DNA of 64,000 bases from JAFEDN01 sp965651935 (GCA_965651935.1 CBFGTC010000002.1:1-64000), one strand, 5' to 3'; shown: positions 26,794-36,170, counted from the first letter of the stretch. A program made the numbers and translations. The notes: generated by a model not told the origin, from the sequence alone.

Positions 26794-26934
26794 ATGCTCA
26801 CTTTACTGAAAAATGCCTTGGGCTGCAATGAGTTATTAATTATACAAATTGGTTCAAAATCGCCTATAATTATTTATATAGACTGACCTATAATATTTAC
26901 ATGATTTTAATTAAAAAATCAGGAGGTTAGTAAT

Positions 26935-27393
26935 ATGCCAAGCCAAAATCTTAAACAATTTCTACGTGATCATAACGTAAAATATACAACTATTAGTCAT
27001 GCTTCAGCTTATACTGCTCAGGAAATTGCAGCGGCAGCCCATGTTTCGGGACATCAAGTTGCCAAATCGGTGGTTGTTAAAATTGACGGAAAACTTTGTA
27101 TTCTAGTGGAGCCTGCGAATTATAAAGTCAACTTAAAGGCACTAAAAGCTCAGCTAGGAGCGCGCAGTGTGGAGCTAGCTCATGAATACGAGTTCGAGGA
27201 TATTTTTGTGGGAGTGGAAACTGGCGCTATCCCACCAGTAGGTGAATTATTTGACGTGGATGTCTACGTTGACGATATCATGAAATATGAGGATGAAATC
27301 GCCTTTAGTGCTGGCAATCATAGTGAGCTAATTAAAATGCGTTATAAGGAATTTGAAAAATTAGTTAAGCCGAAACATGTGCATCTGCATTAA
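26935..27393 (+). CDS. YbaK/prolyl-tRNA deacylase-domain protein
   Basis: A 152-residue single-domain protein of the aminoacyl-tRNA deacylase (YbaK/ProX) family. The pattern is HASAYTAQEIAAAAHVSGHQ, then VAKSVVVKIDGKLCILVEPA, and later VGVETGAIPPVGELFDVDVY, in which GxIPP is a family signature. Such proteins hydrolyse mischarged aminoacyl-tRNAs. The C-terminus, GNHSELIKMRYKEFEKLVKP, is family-like. A strong AGGAGG ribosome site precedes the ATG. The 3' end overlaps the convergent lipoprotein gene by four bases. Confidence 0.88.
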   Translation: MPSQNLKQFLRDHNVKYTTISHASAYTAQEIAAAAHVSGHQVAKSVVVKIDGKLCILVEPANYKVNLKALKAQLGARSVELAHEYEFEDIFVGVETGAIPPVGELFDVDVYVDDIMKYEDEIAFSAGNHSELIKMRYKEFEKLVKPKHVHLH

Positions 27394-27686
27394 AAGTAAG
27401 CTGCAAGGGCTTCAGGACAGCAAGAAGCGTATTTACAACTGGTGTAATAAGGAAAAGGATCGCAGGTGTTGGGCGCAAAAGGCGAATAAGTAGTGCATTT
27501 TTTATTGTGGCAGCGATAAAAATAATTAGGATGATAGATGGCACAGGGGCCAGGATAGCAGCCAGCCAATGAAGGTCCGTTAACTGGGCAGGGAGCCCAA
27601 GGATAAAGTGGTCCGTAAACGCATCCAGATAATAAAACGCTGGCGAGGATGGTTAATGGATACATTATTCTGCTTAAAAATTTCAT
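27390..27686 (-). CDS. Cys-rich putative lipoprotein
   Basis: A 98-residue protein with a signal peptide ending in a lipobox, ASVLLSGC, so the first residue of the mature protein is a lipidated cysteine. The mature part of about 76 residues carries further cysteines (in CYPGPCAIY, YRCHNKKC, NTCDPF and CKYASCC) and many Pro, Tyr and Phe. This looks like a disulfide-stabilised small surface protein. No family is recognised. Convergent overlap with the YbaK gene suggests compact packing, and a downstream partner is an exported protein on the same strand. Confidence 0.75.
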   Translation of the reverse strand: MKFLSRIMYPLTILASVLLSGCVYGPLYPWAPCPVNGPSLAGCYPGPCAIYHPNYFYRCHNKKCTTYSPFAPNTCDPFPYYTSCKYASCCPEALAAYF

Positions 27687-27741
27687 AGGTCACCTTCCTT
27701 TGTGCAAAGCTTGCATCATCATAACAAAAAAATTACCAACA

Positions 27742-28341
27742 TTAAATTGGCACGAGGTTGGCTAATTGTAATGCTAAGACCATGCCATAAAAAGAGTGTT
27801 CTTGGTTAGCATTGGCGTAGGCAATCAACCCTAATCCAAAGTTGGGTGTGGGGGTCCAAAAAGCTTGAATTTCGGTGGGGAGGCCAGCAACCGTCTTATT
27901 ATCGTTTTTCCCTAAAAAATCTTTTTCGAAAAATACCGCGCCGACTCCGATTGAAGCTGAGATAAAACCATTTGGATTGCGGGAAATCAAACCATACAAT
28001 AAACCCATGTCATAGTAATCACCGCCGATAAATTCGGCGCCGGCGGAGCGAAATGTGAGGACTGCGGGATGGGACTGCCAGGATTGGATGTTTACGCTGA
28101 CATCAAACCCCGCATTGACTGGATCATCCGAATTAAAGCCGGTGGTTAAGCCGCCGCCAACATTGATCCACCAAGGATGTTTATATGATGCGAGTAAAGC
28201 TTGTTCGGATGCCGAAGGGGTAATGATTACCGAATTGGTTTGAATTGTCACATTGGGTGAGTGGATAGTGGCGTTATCAGCCCAGCTAAAGCTAGTCCAA
28301 ACAGCTAATGCGCTTATCAAGCTCATGACAATTTTTTTCAT
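27742..28341 (-). CDS. exported protein, possible outer-membrane beta-barrel
   Basis: A 199-residue protein beginning with a signal peptide (MKKIVMSLISALAVWTSFSW, cleavage probably after SWA). The mature part has alternating hydrophobic and polar short strands ending in aromatic residues, including PWWINVGGGLTTGF, GFDVSVNIQSW and GFISASIGVGAVFF, and ends FYGMVLALQLANLVPI. This is a beta-barrel-like pattern, similar to other small outer-membrane proteins, but no name is recognised. I start at residue 6 of the longest frame because a strong signal peptide begins there. Upstream is the 781-residue protein on the same strand. Confidence 0.65.
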   Translation of the reverse strand: MKKIVMSLISALAVWTSFSWADNATIHSPNVTIQTNSVIITPSASEQALLASYKHPWWINVGGGLTTGFNSDDPVNAGFDVSVNIQSWQSHPAVLTFRSAGAEFIGGDYYDMGLLYGLISRNPNGFISASIGVGAVFFEKDFLGKNDNKTVAGLPTEIQAFWTPTPNFGLGLIAYANANQEHSFYGMVLALQLANLVPI

Positions 28342-28411
28342 AATATATATCTTCATAAAGTAAACATCTTACCATATAATTTCGCGGCGGTTATATGGCA
28401 AGAGACAAAAG

Positions 28412-30757
28412 CTAAGCGCCTGGCGTTTTGGGACTGGTATTCAGTTTATAAAGTTCGGCTTCGTGTTGAGCATATATGTTTTGTAATCTATTCTGTTGAG
28501 CGGGTGTCATTTTTAATTGAGGGAAATAAATAAGGCTTTGAAATTTCTTAGTTCCATTCAAATCTTCTTTCCACGCCTCCAGTCCTTCTTTGGATAGCTT
28601 CATGTTGATACAATACAAAGATTCTGTGTTTGGTGCAGATTTTCCTATGCTCTTGTTTAGTGCATTAAGAATTGCATTATTGAAGTCATGCGTTAAATAG
28701 GGGAAGCCTTTTGTTAATAAATCTATAAAAATTTGCTTTTGGTTAAAAAGTTCTTCTATTTGGATTTTTTGAGTTTGAGGAATGAAACGGATATATCTAT
28801 AAATGGATTCAAGCTGTTCTAACTCATCATGGTCTAATTGAGCGCAGTCTTGTGCTGGAAGTTCAATAAAAGTTTGTAGTATATTGATAACTTCTTCAGT
28901 TTTTTCTTCCGTCAAAAAGTAGCGTTGAAAGCTATCCCATTCTTTGGTAGGGACCATGCCCATTTTAAGATGGAACACATGAGAAGACCAAGAGGTGTCT
29001 GAAAGAATATTTCCTTGGATTAGTGGATTTTTCAAACTAATATCGACTATAAATCGGGTTATTGCTGTGCCCCAACCTGAAGCTGATTGACTGCTTTGTC
29101 TATGATCAATAAAAATATGAGCGCTTCCCTGGCTAAAATAAGGTGATTTTATGTATTTAATGGTAAAAGTAAATGTTCCTCCTACTTTTAATAGTTCTGC
29201 ATTGGAATCTGCTTTCTTGGAATCGCTAGAGAAAAATCGTGTGTTGTTATAATCGCTTGGTGGTTTTATATCTAATTGGTCTAGAAAGTTTAGTGTCTCA
29301 GAGTCAAACTTATATTCACATTCAACATTTGTTTGAACATAACAAGAAGGAAAATAAACACACTTTATCCGTTTAGGCTTTTCTTTAATACCTTCCTGTA
29401 TTGATAAAGCCGTGATGAGATATGACCACACAGCCGGGTTTGAAAGATCCGATAATTCAACGTCAATTTGAGTCTTGCTTATTTTAATAAGATTATTATC
29501 ATACCTCATTGATTTAACTTCTTCGGTTTCTTCCTTTTTTGAAGTGCTGATGTTAAATTTTAGTTCTGCATTTATATCAAGAATTTGCTTAGTGGTTTGA
29601 GTGACGCCGGACACAAGATTATCAACTGAAGAGCTATTAGTACCAGGCGGCGTATCAGAGCCTTCGGCAATGGATATAGAAGTTTTAACTGGGGATTCAT
29701 TAATTGAGCAAGATGAAGTTTCTGATTGTTCATCAGGAGTATTGGTGTCAGGGTTTTGAGTGACGCATAAAGAATTATCAACTGGGGGGTTATTAGTGAG
29801 ATAATCTGTTGTGAATTTTTTTTGATCAGACTCTGGGTCGGAGTGTATTGTATATAAAGGATCGTCAGCTAAAGATCCATTAGTGAAATAATCTGGTGTA
29901 ACTTCTTTTAGATCGGTTTCCGCACTCAAGTGTACAGGAATCAATAAAGAGGTGTCATCTAACAATCTATGAGTCGAAGAAATACTCGTATCTGATGTTT
30001 GGGTAATGGCTATGGATTTAGAAGTATCTACTTGAGTTTCGTTAATGGAGTCATCTGGCGCTGAACTAAGTTCTTTAGCTGGATTAATATTATCAATAAA
30101 TTTTTCATAAATAGGCGTAAATTCTTTATCTTTCGATATTTTATCATGTGTTTTAATCAGAACACAATAAATTTTTATTTTGGATAGAAATTTATTTATG
30201 TTTATCTGATTATTATCATATTGATTGTAAAGATTCCAAATTAATTTGAGACAATCTGGAGAATTTTTATTAGCATCTAGTCTTAGAGGTTCTATTTCAT
30301 TTTTTTTAAAATAACAAACTAATTCCAAGTAAAATTTAATGAATTCAGTTGATATTTTCTTATTATTAATTTCTCTTCTGGATAAAGAATGGCTTTCATT
30401 ATAAGGATTATTATCATTATAGTTGTCAAACGCAGTTTTAATTCTGCTAGGAGATTTACGAAAAGAATTAGTGGAGCTAGATACTATATTTTTTAAGTCA
30501 TTATTATCAAAACTTCTTAATTGTTCGACTAATTCCAGCTTCCGAATAAGATAATTTAAAAAAAATGGAAAATGGTTTTTATACTTTGGAACAGCAGTTT
30601 CCTTCATCCAACGGATCGCATTTAATAGTTCATAATATTTGTTAAGATTAGTAAAATCTGTATTTCCCTGCACCTTAGATTTCAAAATGAAGGATTCCAA
30701 ATTATTTATATATTGAGTAAATGGATCAACTGTTTGCCTTAAAAAAAATCTTTTCAT
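28412..30757 (-). CDS. 781-residue orphan protein with low-complexity linker
   Basis: No known domain is recognised. Residues about 1-215 form a helical N-terminal domain, with FFLNYLIRKLELVEQL and FRKSPSRI as landmarks. Residues about 220-410 are a Ser/Thr/Asp-rich linker with degenerate internal repeats (TSKSIAITQTSDTS and TSISIAEGSDTPPG; TPDYFTNGSLADDPL and TTDYLTNNPPVDNSL). Residues about 410-781 form a second structured region with KIKCVYFPSCYVQTNVECEY-like strands and helices. There is no signal peptide and no membrane segment. A truncated, frameshifted copy of its N-terminal part lies 5 kb away at 35883-36170. Location between exported proteins and the LuxR-type regulator, and AT-rich composition, suggest an accessory gene, possibly an effector; this is inference. 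Confidence 0.75.
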   Translation of the reverse strand: MKRFFLRQTVDPFTQYINNLESFILKSKVQGNTDFTNLNKYYELLNAIRWMKETAVPKYKNHFPFFLNYLIRKLELVEQLRSFDNNDLKNIVSSSTNSFRKSPSRIKTAFDNYNDNNPYNESHSLSRREINNKKISTEFIKFYLELVCYFKKNEIEPLRLDANKNSPDCLKLIWNLYNQYDNNQININKFLSKIKIYCVLIKTHDKISKDKEFTPIYEKFIDNINPAKELSSAPDDSINETQVDTSKSIAITQTSDTSISSTHRLLDDTSLLIPVHLSAETDLKEVTPDYFTNGSLADDPLYTIHSDPESDQKKFTTDYLTNNPPVDNSLCVTQNPDTNTPDEQSETSSCSINESPVKTSISIAEGSDTPPGTNSSSVDNLVSGVTQTTKQILDINAELKFNISTSKKEETEEVKSMRYDNNLIKISKTQIDVELSDLSNPAVWSYLITALSIQEGIKEKPKRIKCVYFPSCYVQTNVECEYKFDSETLNFLDQLDIKPPSDYNNTRFFSSDSKKADSNAELLKVGGTFTFTIKYIKSPYFSQGSAHIFIDHRQSSQSASGWGTAITRFIVDISLKNPLIQGNILSDTSWSSHVFHLKMGMVPTKEWDSFQRYFLTEEKTEEVINILQTFIELPAQDCAQLDHDELEQLESIYRYIRFIPQTQKIQIEELFNQKQIFIDLLTKGFPYLTHDFNNAILNALNKSIGKSAPNTESLYCINMKLSKEGLEAWKEDLNGTKKFQSLIYFPQLKMTPAQQNRLQNIYAQHEAELYKLNTSPKTPGA

Positions 30758-31296
30758 AGCATTTTGCTCTTTTGTATGTTTTTTAAATAACTAAATTATA
30801 CCATTGAAATATTAATATAATCTTATTAACAGATTGCAATTCAAAATTTCTCCAGGGTAAATATAATACCCCCCCCCCGCTTTTTAGACCAGCGAAATTG
30901 CAAGAAATAGAAAATAATGGCCTCCAAGCGGAGGAAAAAAGTCTAAAAAAAGTGGTCAACGTTTGAGAAGTTGAAAATAGCCTTATCCATTTTATGGTAT
31001 CGGCGGATGACTCAAGAATTGAGATCAACGGCCTTCTAATTAACCACAAACAAATTTAGCGGTTTATTTGGTTGCATTAATTGATGCTGCTAAATCTTTT
31101 ATCAGGGAAAAAGGTTAGATATAATGAAATTGATATACAAAATGACTAAGGCAAATTCATCATTTTTGTCTACCGTCTCATGCCAATTTTCGTGGGCTAA
31201 CTGAAATTGAAATAAATGCATGGAATACATAAAATAATTCTTGCCAATTAACGATAATTTCGCAATTTGGAAGAAATTATACAAGAGAAAGTATTA
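30758..31296. other. 539-base intergenic region with C-run and possible gene remnant
   Basis: A ten-C run lies at 30869-30878. On the plus strand after it, one frame reads PAKLQEIENNGLQAEEKSLK, then a TGA, and then VSADDSRIEINGLLI-like sequence before a stop. This could be a relic of a gene with one nonsense mutation. No homologous family is recognised. The frame on the opposite strand (30783-31049) is Trp/Phe-rich and is probably a shadow. The remaining sequence before the LuxR gene is AT-rich and unremarkable. Confidence 0.3.
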
Positions 31297-32106
31297 ATGT
31301 ACATCATAGATTCTTTAGACTCACTGAAAAAGCACATCAGTTGGAAAGCTGATGAAGATGTAAAGGCAATTTGCAAGCCATTTTTTGAAAAATTCAGTAT
31401 TAATTATTTTGACTATGCTGTGACTTATGATCGCGATACTCATTACACTTCGGCTGTTTTAGTCAGTGATAGAGACTGGTATGAACACCATTTTAAAAAA
31501 CGATTCATCATTAGCTCTACTATGTATGATTCTGGCATCCATTTGTGGTCTAGTGAAGGTAATGAAGAACGTATCCGTGATGGGAGGAACCTTTTTAATC
31601 ATGATTATGGTATTTCTTTTTTTAAAAAATATAAAAATTATTGGGAATTGGTAGATTTTGCGACGTTTTCAGGAAATCATAGGATAATGGATTTTTACTT
31701 TAATCATGTCGATATATTAGAAATTTTCGTTATGTATTTTAAGGAGAAGGCTCAAGATTTGATTAAACAGGCTTTAGCGCAACAAATCATGATTCCAAAA
31801 GATATGACAGGGGTCATCAGTGTAGATACAATAGGTATAAATAAGAAAAACATATTAGAAAGTATAAAGCCAAAAAAATACATTTTAGACATTGTAAATT
31901 ACTCTAAGAAATATCTAACGCCAAAGGAATTTGAAGTGCTTAAATTCTTTTGCAAAGGTTACTCTATGAAAGAAATCGCCAGATTTTTAAATATTTCTGC
32001 ACGTACGGCAGAAGACCACATTCATAATGTAAAGCGAAAACTTGGCATTATAAGGAAGTTTGAACTAATTGATTTTATAGCTACTTTAAATTCTCACTTG
32101 TTATAA
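31297..32106 (+). CDS. LuxR-family transcriptional regulator
   Basis: A 269-residue protein. The C-terminal 60 residues are a LuxR-type helix-turn-helix: LTPKEFEVLKFFCKGYSMKE followed by IARFLNISARTAEDHIHNVK and RKLG. The first about 190 residues form a ligand-binding-like domain with Tyr/Trp-rich segments (KRFIISSTMYDSGIHLWSS, GISFFKKYKNYWELVDFATF); it does not show the receiver Asp pattern. I start at ATG 31297, preceded by AGAGAAAG; a TTG ten codons upstream is less likely. No LuxI synthase is nearby. It lies between two orphan effector-like genes and may regulate them, which cannot be shown from sequence. Confidence 0.85.
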   Translation: MYIIDSLDSLKKHISWKADEDVKAICKPFFEKFSINYFDYAVTYDRDTHYTSAVLVSDRDWYEHHFKKRFIISSTMYDSGIHLWSSEGNEERIRDGRNLFNHDYGISFFKKYKNYWELVDFATFSGNHRIMDFYFNHVDILEIFVMYFKEKAQDLIKQALAQQIMIPKDMTGVISVDTIGINKKNILESIKPKKYILDIVNYSKKYLTPKEFEVLKFFCKGYSMKEIARFLNISARTAEDHIHNVKRKLGIIRKFELIDFIATLNSHLL

Positions 32107-32272
32107 TTTTACTCATAATTTTTTGAATAATCCTGTTCCTTGAACTTATCTTTACTCATTTTTAATCTCATATTTATGTATTATTAAATTTCTCATTAAG
32201 ACTGCGAGTAAATAATAAAATTCTTCGATTAATTAAGCAATATGCTATTTTGCTATAAACAGTATCTTCTAC

Positions 32273-35200
32273 TCAGTAATTTCTATCCAATTCAGTATAG
32301 ACTTCTTTTTCTCCGGACTGTGTTCTTTTAGCAGGATAATTAATATTACTTTTTTTCCAAAAATTAGATGCGTTTTGAAGTATTTTTCTTCCTATGTCAA
32401 AAATATGATGCCTTTTTTTGTAAAGAACCATACTGATACTGAAAACGCTTAATGTACACATACCTATGAATAATGGCTGAGAAAAACTAAATCTATCTGT
32501 GGAATTTTCATGTTGAGAAATAATTAGACATTGCAAGCTTGTTATGTCTAATGATGGATGAAAAAAATGAGGTAAGGAAGAAGTTGAAGGGGATGAAAGC
32601 TTACATAATTCAGTCGGAGCTAAGTTCGCGTGGCAAAGGCGATCGTCACAAACCCTTTTCAAAGTATTGAGTTGAAGCGTAGTGACCAATGATGAATCAT
32701 TAATTAGATTGTTAACGAAAGTAAAAGAGGTAATGTAAGTACAGGGTAATAAATTCGATAAGATATCAGCACCTAAATTGGTAATTTTATTATTAGCAAG
32801 ATATAAAGCAACTAATTGATCAGGGAATTCGAAGGTAATATTTGAAATAGCGGTATCTCCAAGTGTATTATTATTTAGCCATAGCGCTTGTAACTTTTTT
32901 AAATTCTTAAAGAGAGATAAATCAAGGTTAATTAATTGATTATTACGTAAATTCAGATATTGTAACTCACCTTGTGTTGAAAAAATTTTTGAATCCAGGT
33001 GTGTTAATTGATTATCATGTAGGTACAATACTTGCAGTTGATTTAAATGAGAAAACGCCATTTCATGAATATTTTTCAACTGATTAGAAATAATGGTTAA
33101 TATTCTTAATTTACTTAGACCTAAAAACATTTGATCACTCACGCTATCAAAAAAATTGTTATCTAAAAGCAACAATTCAAGTTGATTTAAATTGTGAAAC
33201 ATTTCATTGGTAAAGTCGTTATTACTGAGTTTATTAAATGACAAATCTAAGAATCTTAAATCTGTAAAATTAGAAAAGGCATCATAGCTGATATTTAAAA
33301 TACCTGATCCAGAAATTCCAACGCCGGTAAATGTAGGGCGGAAATAACGCATCATAAAATTACCGTCAATTGTTATAGGAACAAAATTACCACCAATAGT
33401 TAGGACACTGATTCCCGCAGGTAATCTGTCTAAAAAATCTTCTGGAAGATCATCAATATTATTGCGCGAGAAATCTAAGCGAGTGAGTGAACTGGGCAGT
33501 AATGGCAACGTTTCCATTAAAGTAGTCGTATTCATGTGATTATCAGCAAGTTGTAAAAGGTTGAGTCGCGGAAAATGTGACCATATGGCTGGATCAAAAC
33601 TGTTTAAAAAATTGCTTTTTAAATCTAAAGTTTGTAGTTTTTCTAGAATAGAAAATGCACTTGGATTCAGATTTGCTAATTGATTTCTTTCAAGCCATAA
33701 TAATTGTAAATTTTTTAAATAACTGAAAGTCCCATCTTTTAAAATTTTCAAATTATTATTATCCAGACGTAAATAAGTTAACTGAGTCAAATAAGAAAAC
33801 ACATCATCTGGCAAATCATTGATTTGATTATTTTCTAAATATAAATTCTGTAACTGTATCATTCCAGTAAATAAATTTTTGGATACCGTTAATCCAGGAT
33901 TATCGTGTAAATACAAAGTTATTATAATGGCCCCTTGTCGAATAACTGCTTGAATAATCGCACTAGCTTCACTCTCTGTTAGATATTTATATGATAAATC
34001 TAAAGCCGTTAAATCAGTTAAATGATAATTAGGAATTTCATTTAATAGTTCTTGTAAACTTTCATTAGCATAAATGCTACGAAAAAAATCTATACGACCA
34101 CCAAAACATTCCTCATTATAATCTGATGCCCAATCGGCATACCCTTCGCCAAATTGATATCCATCTTTGTCGGTACACTTAATAGCATCTTTAATGCTTT
34201 TTATGATTGTCGATAGAAAAATAAGTTCTGATCCTAATCCTATAAATTTTGCAAGATAGAATAGGTGTTGTCTGTATGAAGAAAATTGACCTAACCACCA
34301 AAGTAAAAATATAGCTTTCAATTTATAAAAAAATGTTTTACGTTTCCACTGATCATTCGCTACTACTTCCAAACCATATAGAGATTTTGCCTTTATATAG
34401 ATAATAAATTCTAATAAGAGTGGATCACAACCTAATGGCTTTAAACGTTCTAAATCTTTAAGCCCTATGCCATGAGCTATTTTTGCCAAACTTTCTATAG
34501 CTGTTATTTTTATGGATTTTCTACCTGTCATAGCAAGCGAGTAAATTGACTCGAAAGCATGCTTCCTATCATCTAAAATTAAACGTCCATCCCAACAAAT
34601 TAACCTTTCTAATTTTTGAATTTTATTGTTTAAAGCATTATTAGATACTAGTGGTAATTCTTCTCGAAAAAAATCACGCCAAATGTTATCGGTTCCTTGC
34701 AAATATTCGTTAATTTCCTGAATTGTTTTTTTAAATTTACTATGATCTATATTAGTTTTAACTTCCTGAGTATTAATAAGTCCATTTACAAAGCCCACCA
34801 ACAGAGGAGAACTTAAAATAAGTCCAAAAATAATTTTATTCATTTTAGCTAAAGATCGTACAAAGGTATCAATTCCTTTTTGAGAGGAGTTTGAAAATAA
34901 ATATTGAAATAAATCTATCAACTTAATGCTATCTGAATTTGATCGAGAAATTGAAATGATACGATAGATAACCATCGCATATACAAAATAATGTATGCTT
35001 TTAAACAATATTGTTTTAAATCCACTGACAAATCCCCTAGCAAAGAATACTTTTTTCAATGCCGTTTCGTTATTTAAAAGAATAGCGCGTTCTGTTATGT
35101 AGCGAGAACAAAAATTGTCAGCTTTTGATTCAGAACGATCTGTATTTTTAATTTCCTTAGCTACAGTTTTATTAGCATTTTGAATTAATGTATTTAATTG

Positions 35201-35503
35201 GATATCATTATGTTGAGATTGATAACGGGTAACTCCAAACTCTTTTGGGGTAATTAAAACAAATTGCAGTAGTTTTTCAGCAAAGTGTTCGACACTGCTC
35301 CATTTTATAAATGAAAGTGCAGAAAACTCTCGTTGATAGAGGCTTTCATAACTGAATTTTAGCTCTTCTTCAGGATCAAATTCTTTATGATCAATTAAAT
35401 TTTGATAAAATGATTCCCAATCAGTTGATAAATTTTCCGTTATTAAAAAATATTTTTGATTTTTTATTTCTAGTTTTTTATTTTCATTTGGATCTTGATT
35501 CAT
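32273..35503 (-). CDS. membrane-anchored leucine-rich repeat protein
   Basis: A 1076-residue protein. The ATG at 35503 is preceded by GGAAGG at a good distance; an earlier ATG ten codons upstream is possible. The N-terminal 490 residues are helical and include hydrophobic stretches at about 170-190 (TILFKSIHYFVYAMVIYRII), 225-245 (IIFGLILSSPLLVGFVNGLI) and 415-445 (FFYKLKAIFLLWWLGQF). From about 495 to 935 there are roughly seventeen 24-residue LRRs of the LxxLxxLxLxxNxLxxL type, for example LTQLTYLRLDNNNLKIL. A Cys-containing cap (VCDDRLCHANLAPTELC) and a single membrane segment (FIGMCTLSVFSISMVLYKK) follow, with a short basic tail. This resembles a receptor-like ectodomain. LRR proteins of intracellular bacteria often bind host proteins; this role is inferred. 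Confidence 0.88.
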   Translation of the reverse strand: MNQDPNENKKLEIKNQKYFLITENLSTDWESFYQNLIDHKEFDPEEELKFSYESLYQREFSALSFIKWSSVEHFAEKLLQFVLITPKEFGVTRYQSQHNDIQLNTLIQNANKTVAKEIKNTDRSESKADNFCSRYITERAILLNNETALKKVFFARGFVSGFKTILFKSIHYFVYAMVIYRIISISRSNSDSIKLIDLFQYLFSNSSQKGIDTFVRSLAKMNKIIFGLILSSPLLVGFVNGLINTQEVKTNIDHSKFKKTIQEINEYLQGTDNIWRDFFREELPLVSNNALNNKIQKLERLICWDGRLILDDRKHAFESIYSLAMTGRKSIKITAIESLAKIAHGIGLKDLERLKPLGCDPLLLEFIIYIKAKSLYGLEVVANDQWKRKTFFYKLKAIFLLWWLGQFSSYRQHLFYLAKFIGLGSELIFLSTIIKSIKDAIKCTDKDGYQFGEGYADWASDYNEECFGGRIDFFRSIYANESLQELLNEIPNYHLTDLTALDLSYKYLTESEASAIIQAVIRQGAIIITLYLHDNPGLTVSKNLFTGMIQLQNLYLENNQINDLPDDVFSYLTQLTYLRLDNNNLKILKDGTFSYLKNLQLLWLERNQLANLNPSAFSILEKLQTLDLKSNFLNSFDPAIWSHFPRLNLLQLADNHMNTTTLMETLPLLPSSLTRLDFSRNNIDDLPEDFLDRLPAGISVLTIGGNFVPITIDGNFMMRYFRPTFTGVGISGSGILNISYDAFSNFTDLRFLDLSFNKLSNNDFTNEMFHNLNQLELLLLDNNFFDSVSDQMFLGLSKLRILTIISNQLKNIHEMAFSHLNQLQVLYLHDNQLTHLDSKIFSTQGELQYLNLRNNQLINLDLSLFKNLKKLQALWLNNNTLGDTAISNITFEFPDQLVALYLANNKITNLGADILSNLLPCTYITSFTFVNNLINDSSLVTTLQLNTLKRVCDDRLCHANLAPTELCKLSSPSTSSLPHFFHPSLDITSLQCLIISQHENSTDRFSFSQPLFIGMCTLSVFSISMVLYKKRHHIFDIGRKILQNASNFWKKSNINYPAKRTQSGEKEVYTELDRNY

Positions 35504-35533
35504 GTCAATTTTTCCTTCCATAATAATGGACAT

Positions 35534-35882
35534 CTTATGAACTTATAAAAACAGTTAGTTTTTATTTTTTATTGGTGTAAAAATTGCTTTAATGAAAACA
35601 TATTATTCTAATTTATAGAAACTATTTTACTTTGCATATCCGTAAAAAATACGGATATAATTGTTTTTAACTAAAAAAAATATTTTTTAGAATTTTAATA
35701 CCCATTTTTAATAGCTCAATGTAAGACAATTTCCAGTTTTTAGTCTATAAATAAGTTCTAATTATTTTTGTATCGATTATAATTTTTCTGAATATCAATT
35801 AAGATGGAATAAATTACATTTAAAGATAATTTTTTTAGCGTTTTAAAAAAATTTCAAATTCTTGAAAAATCTTCATATCTCA
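35534..35882. other. 349-base AT-rich intergenic region
   Basis: No gene is seen. The stretch is rich in A and T, as in the surrounding accessory genes. It contains a perfect hairpin at 35636-35658 followed by a short T-run. Confidence 0.5.
35636..35658. terminator. hairpin in AT-rich gap
   Basis: ATATCCGTA and TACGGATAT form a perfect 9-base stem with an AAAAA loop; on the plus strand AATTGTTTTTA follows. It is terminator-like, but no plus-strand gene ends just before it, so it may be a leftover of a lost gene. Confidence 0.4.
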
Positions 35883-36170
35883 TTATAGCATACTCAGTTT
35901 TTTTTCAGGTAACAAATTGTCCTTATTATAAGGGTTATTGGTATTATACTTAGCAAACTCAATTCCAATTTCGCTAGGGGATTTACGAAACGAATCAGCT
36001 GAACTAAACACTTTTTCTTTTAATTCCTTGGTATCGAAACTGCTTAATGTTTCAGCTAATTCCAGTTTCGGAACAAGATAATTCAAAAAAAAAATGAAAA
36101 ATGGATTTTTAACTTTAGAAAAGCAGTTTCCTTCATACAACCAGTTTGAAAAAAATCTTCTCAAAGCATG
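35883..36170 (-). pseudogene. decayed copy of the 781-residue orphan's N-terminus
   Basis: The 93-residue frame contains FLNYLVPKLELAETLSSFD and SFRKSPSEIGIEFAKYN, closely matching FLNYLIRKLELVEQLRSFD and SFRKSPSRIKTAFDNYN in the protein at 28412-30757. The start region matches the paralogue's MKRFF, but about 60 codons are missing next to it. Another frame across the same bases reads MKETAFLKLK, equivalent to the paralogue's MKETAVPKYK, so at least one indel also occurred, probably in the T/A runs. The frame stops shortly after NPYNKDN. This is a deletion-plus-frameshift relic and shows that the orphan family was duplicated. Confidence 0.75.

Noticed and set aside
30783..31049. Minus-strand 88-codon frame before the LuxR gene
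   Set aside because: Trp/Phe/Leu-rich with no ribosome site; its complement has a more protein-like composition.
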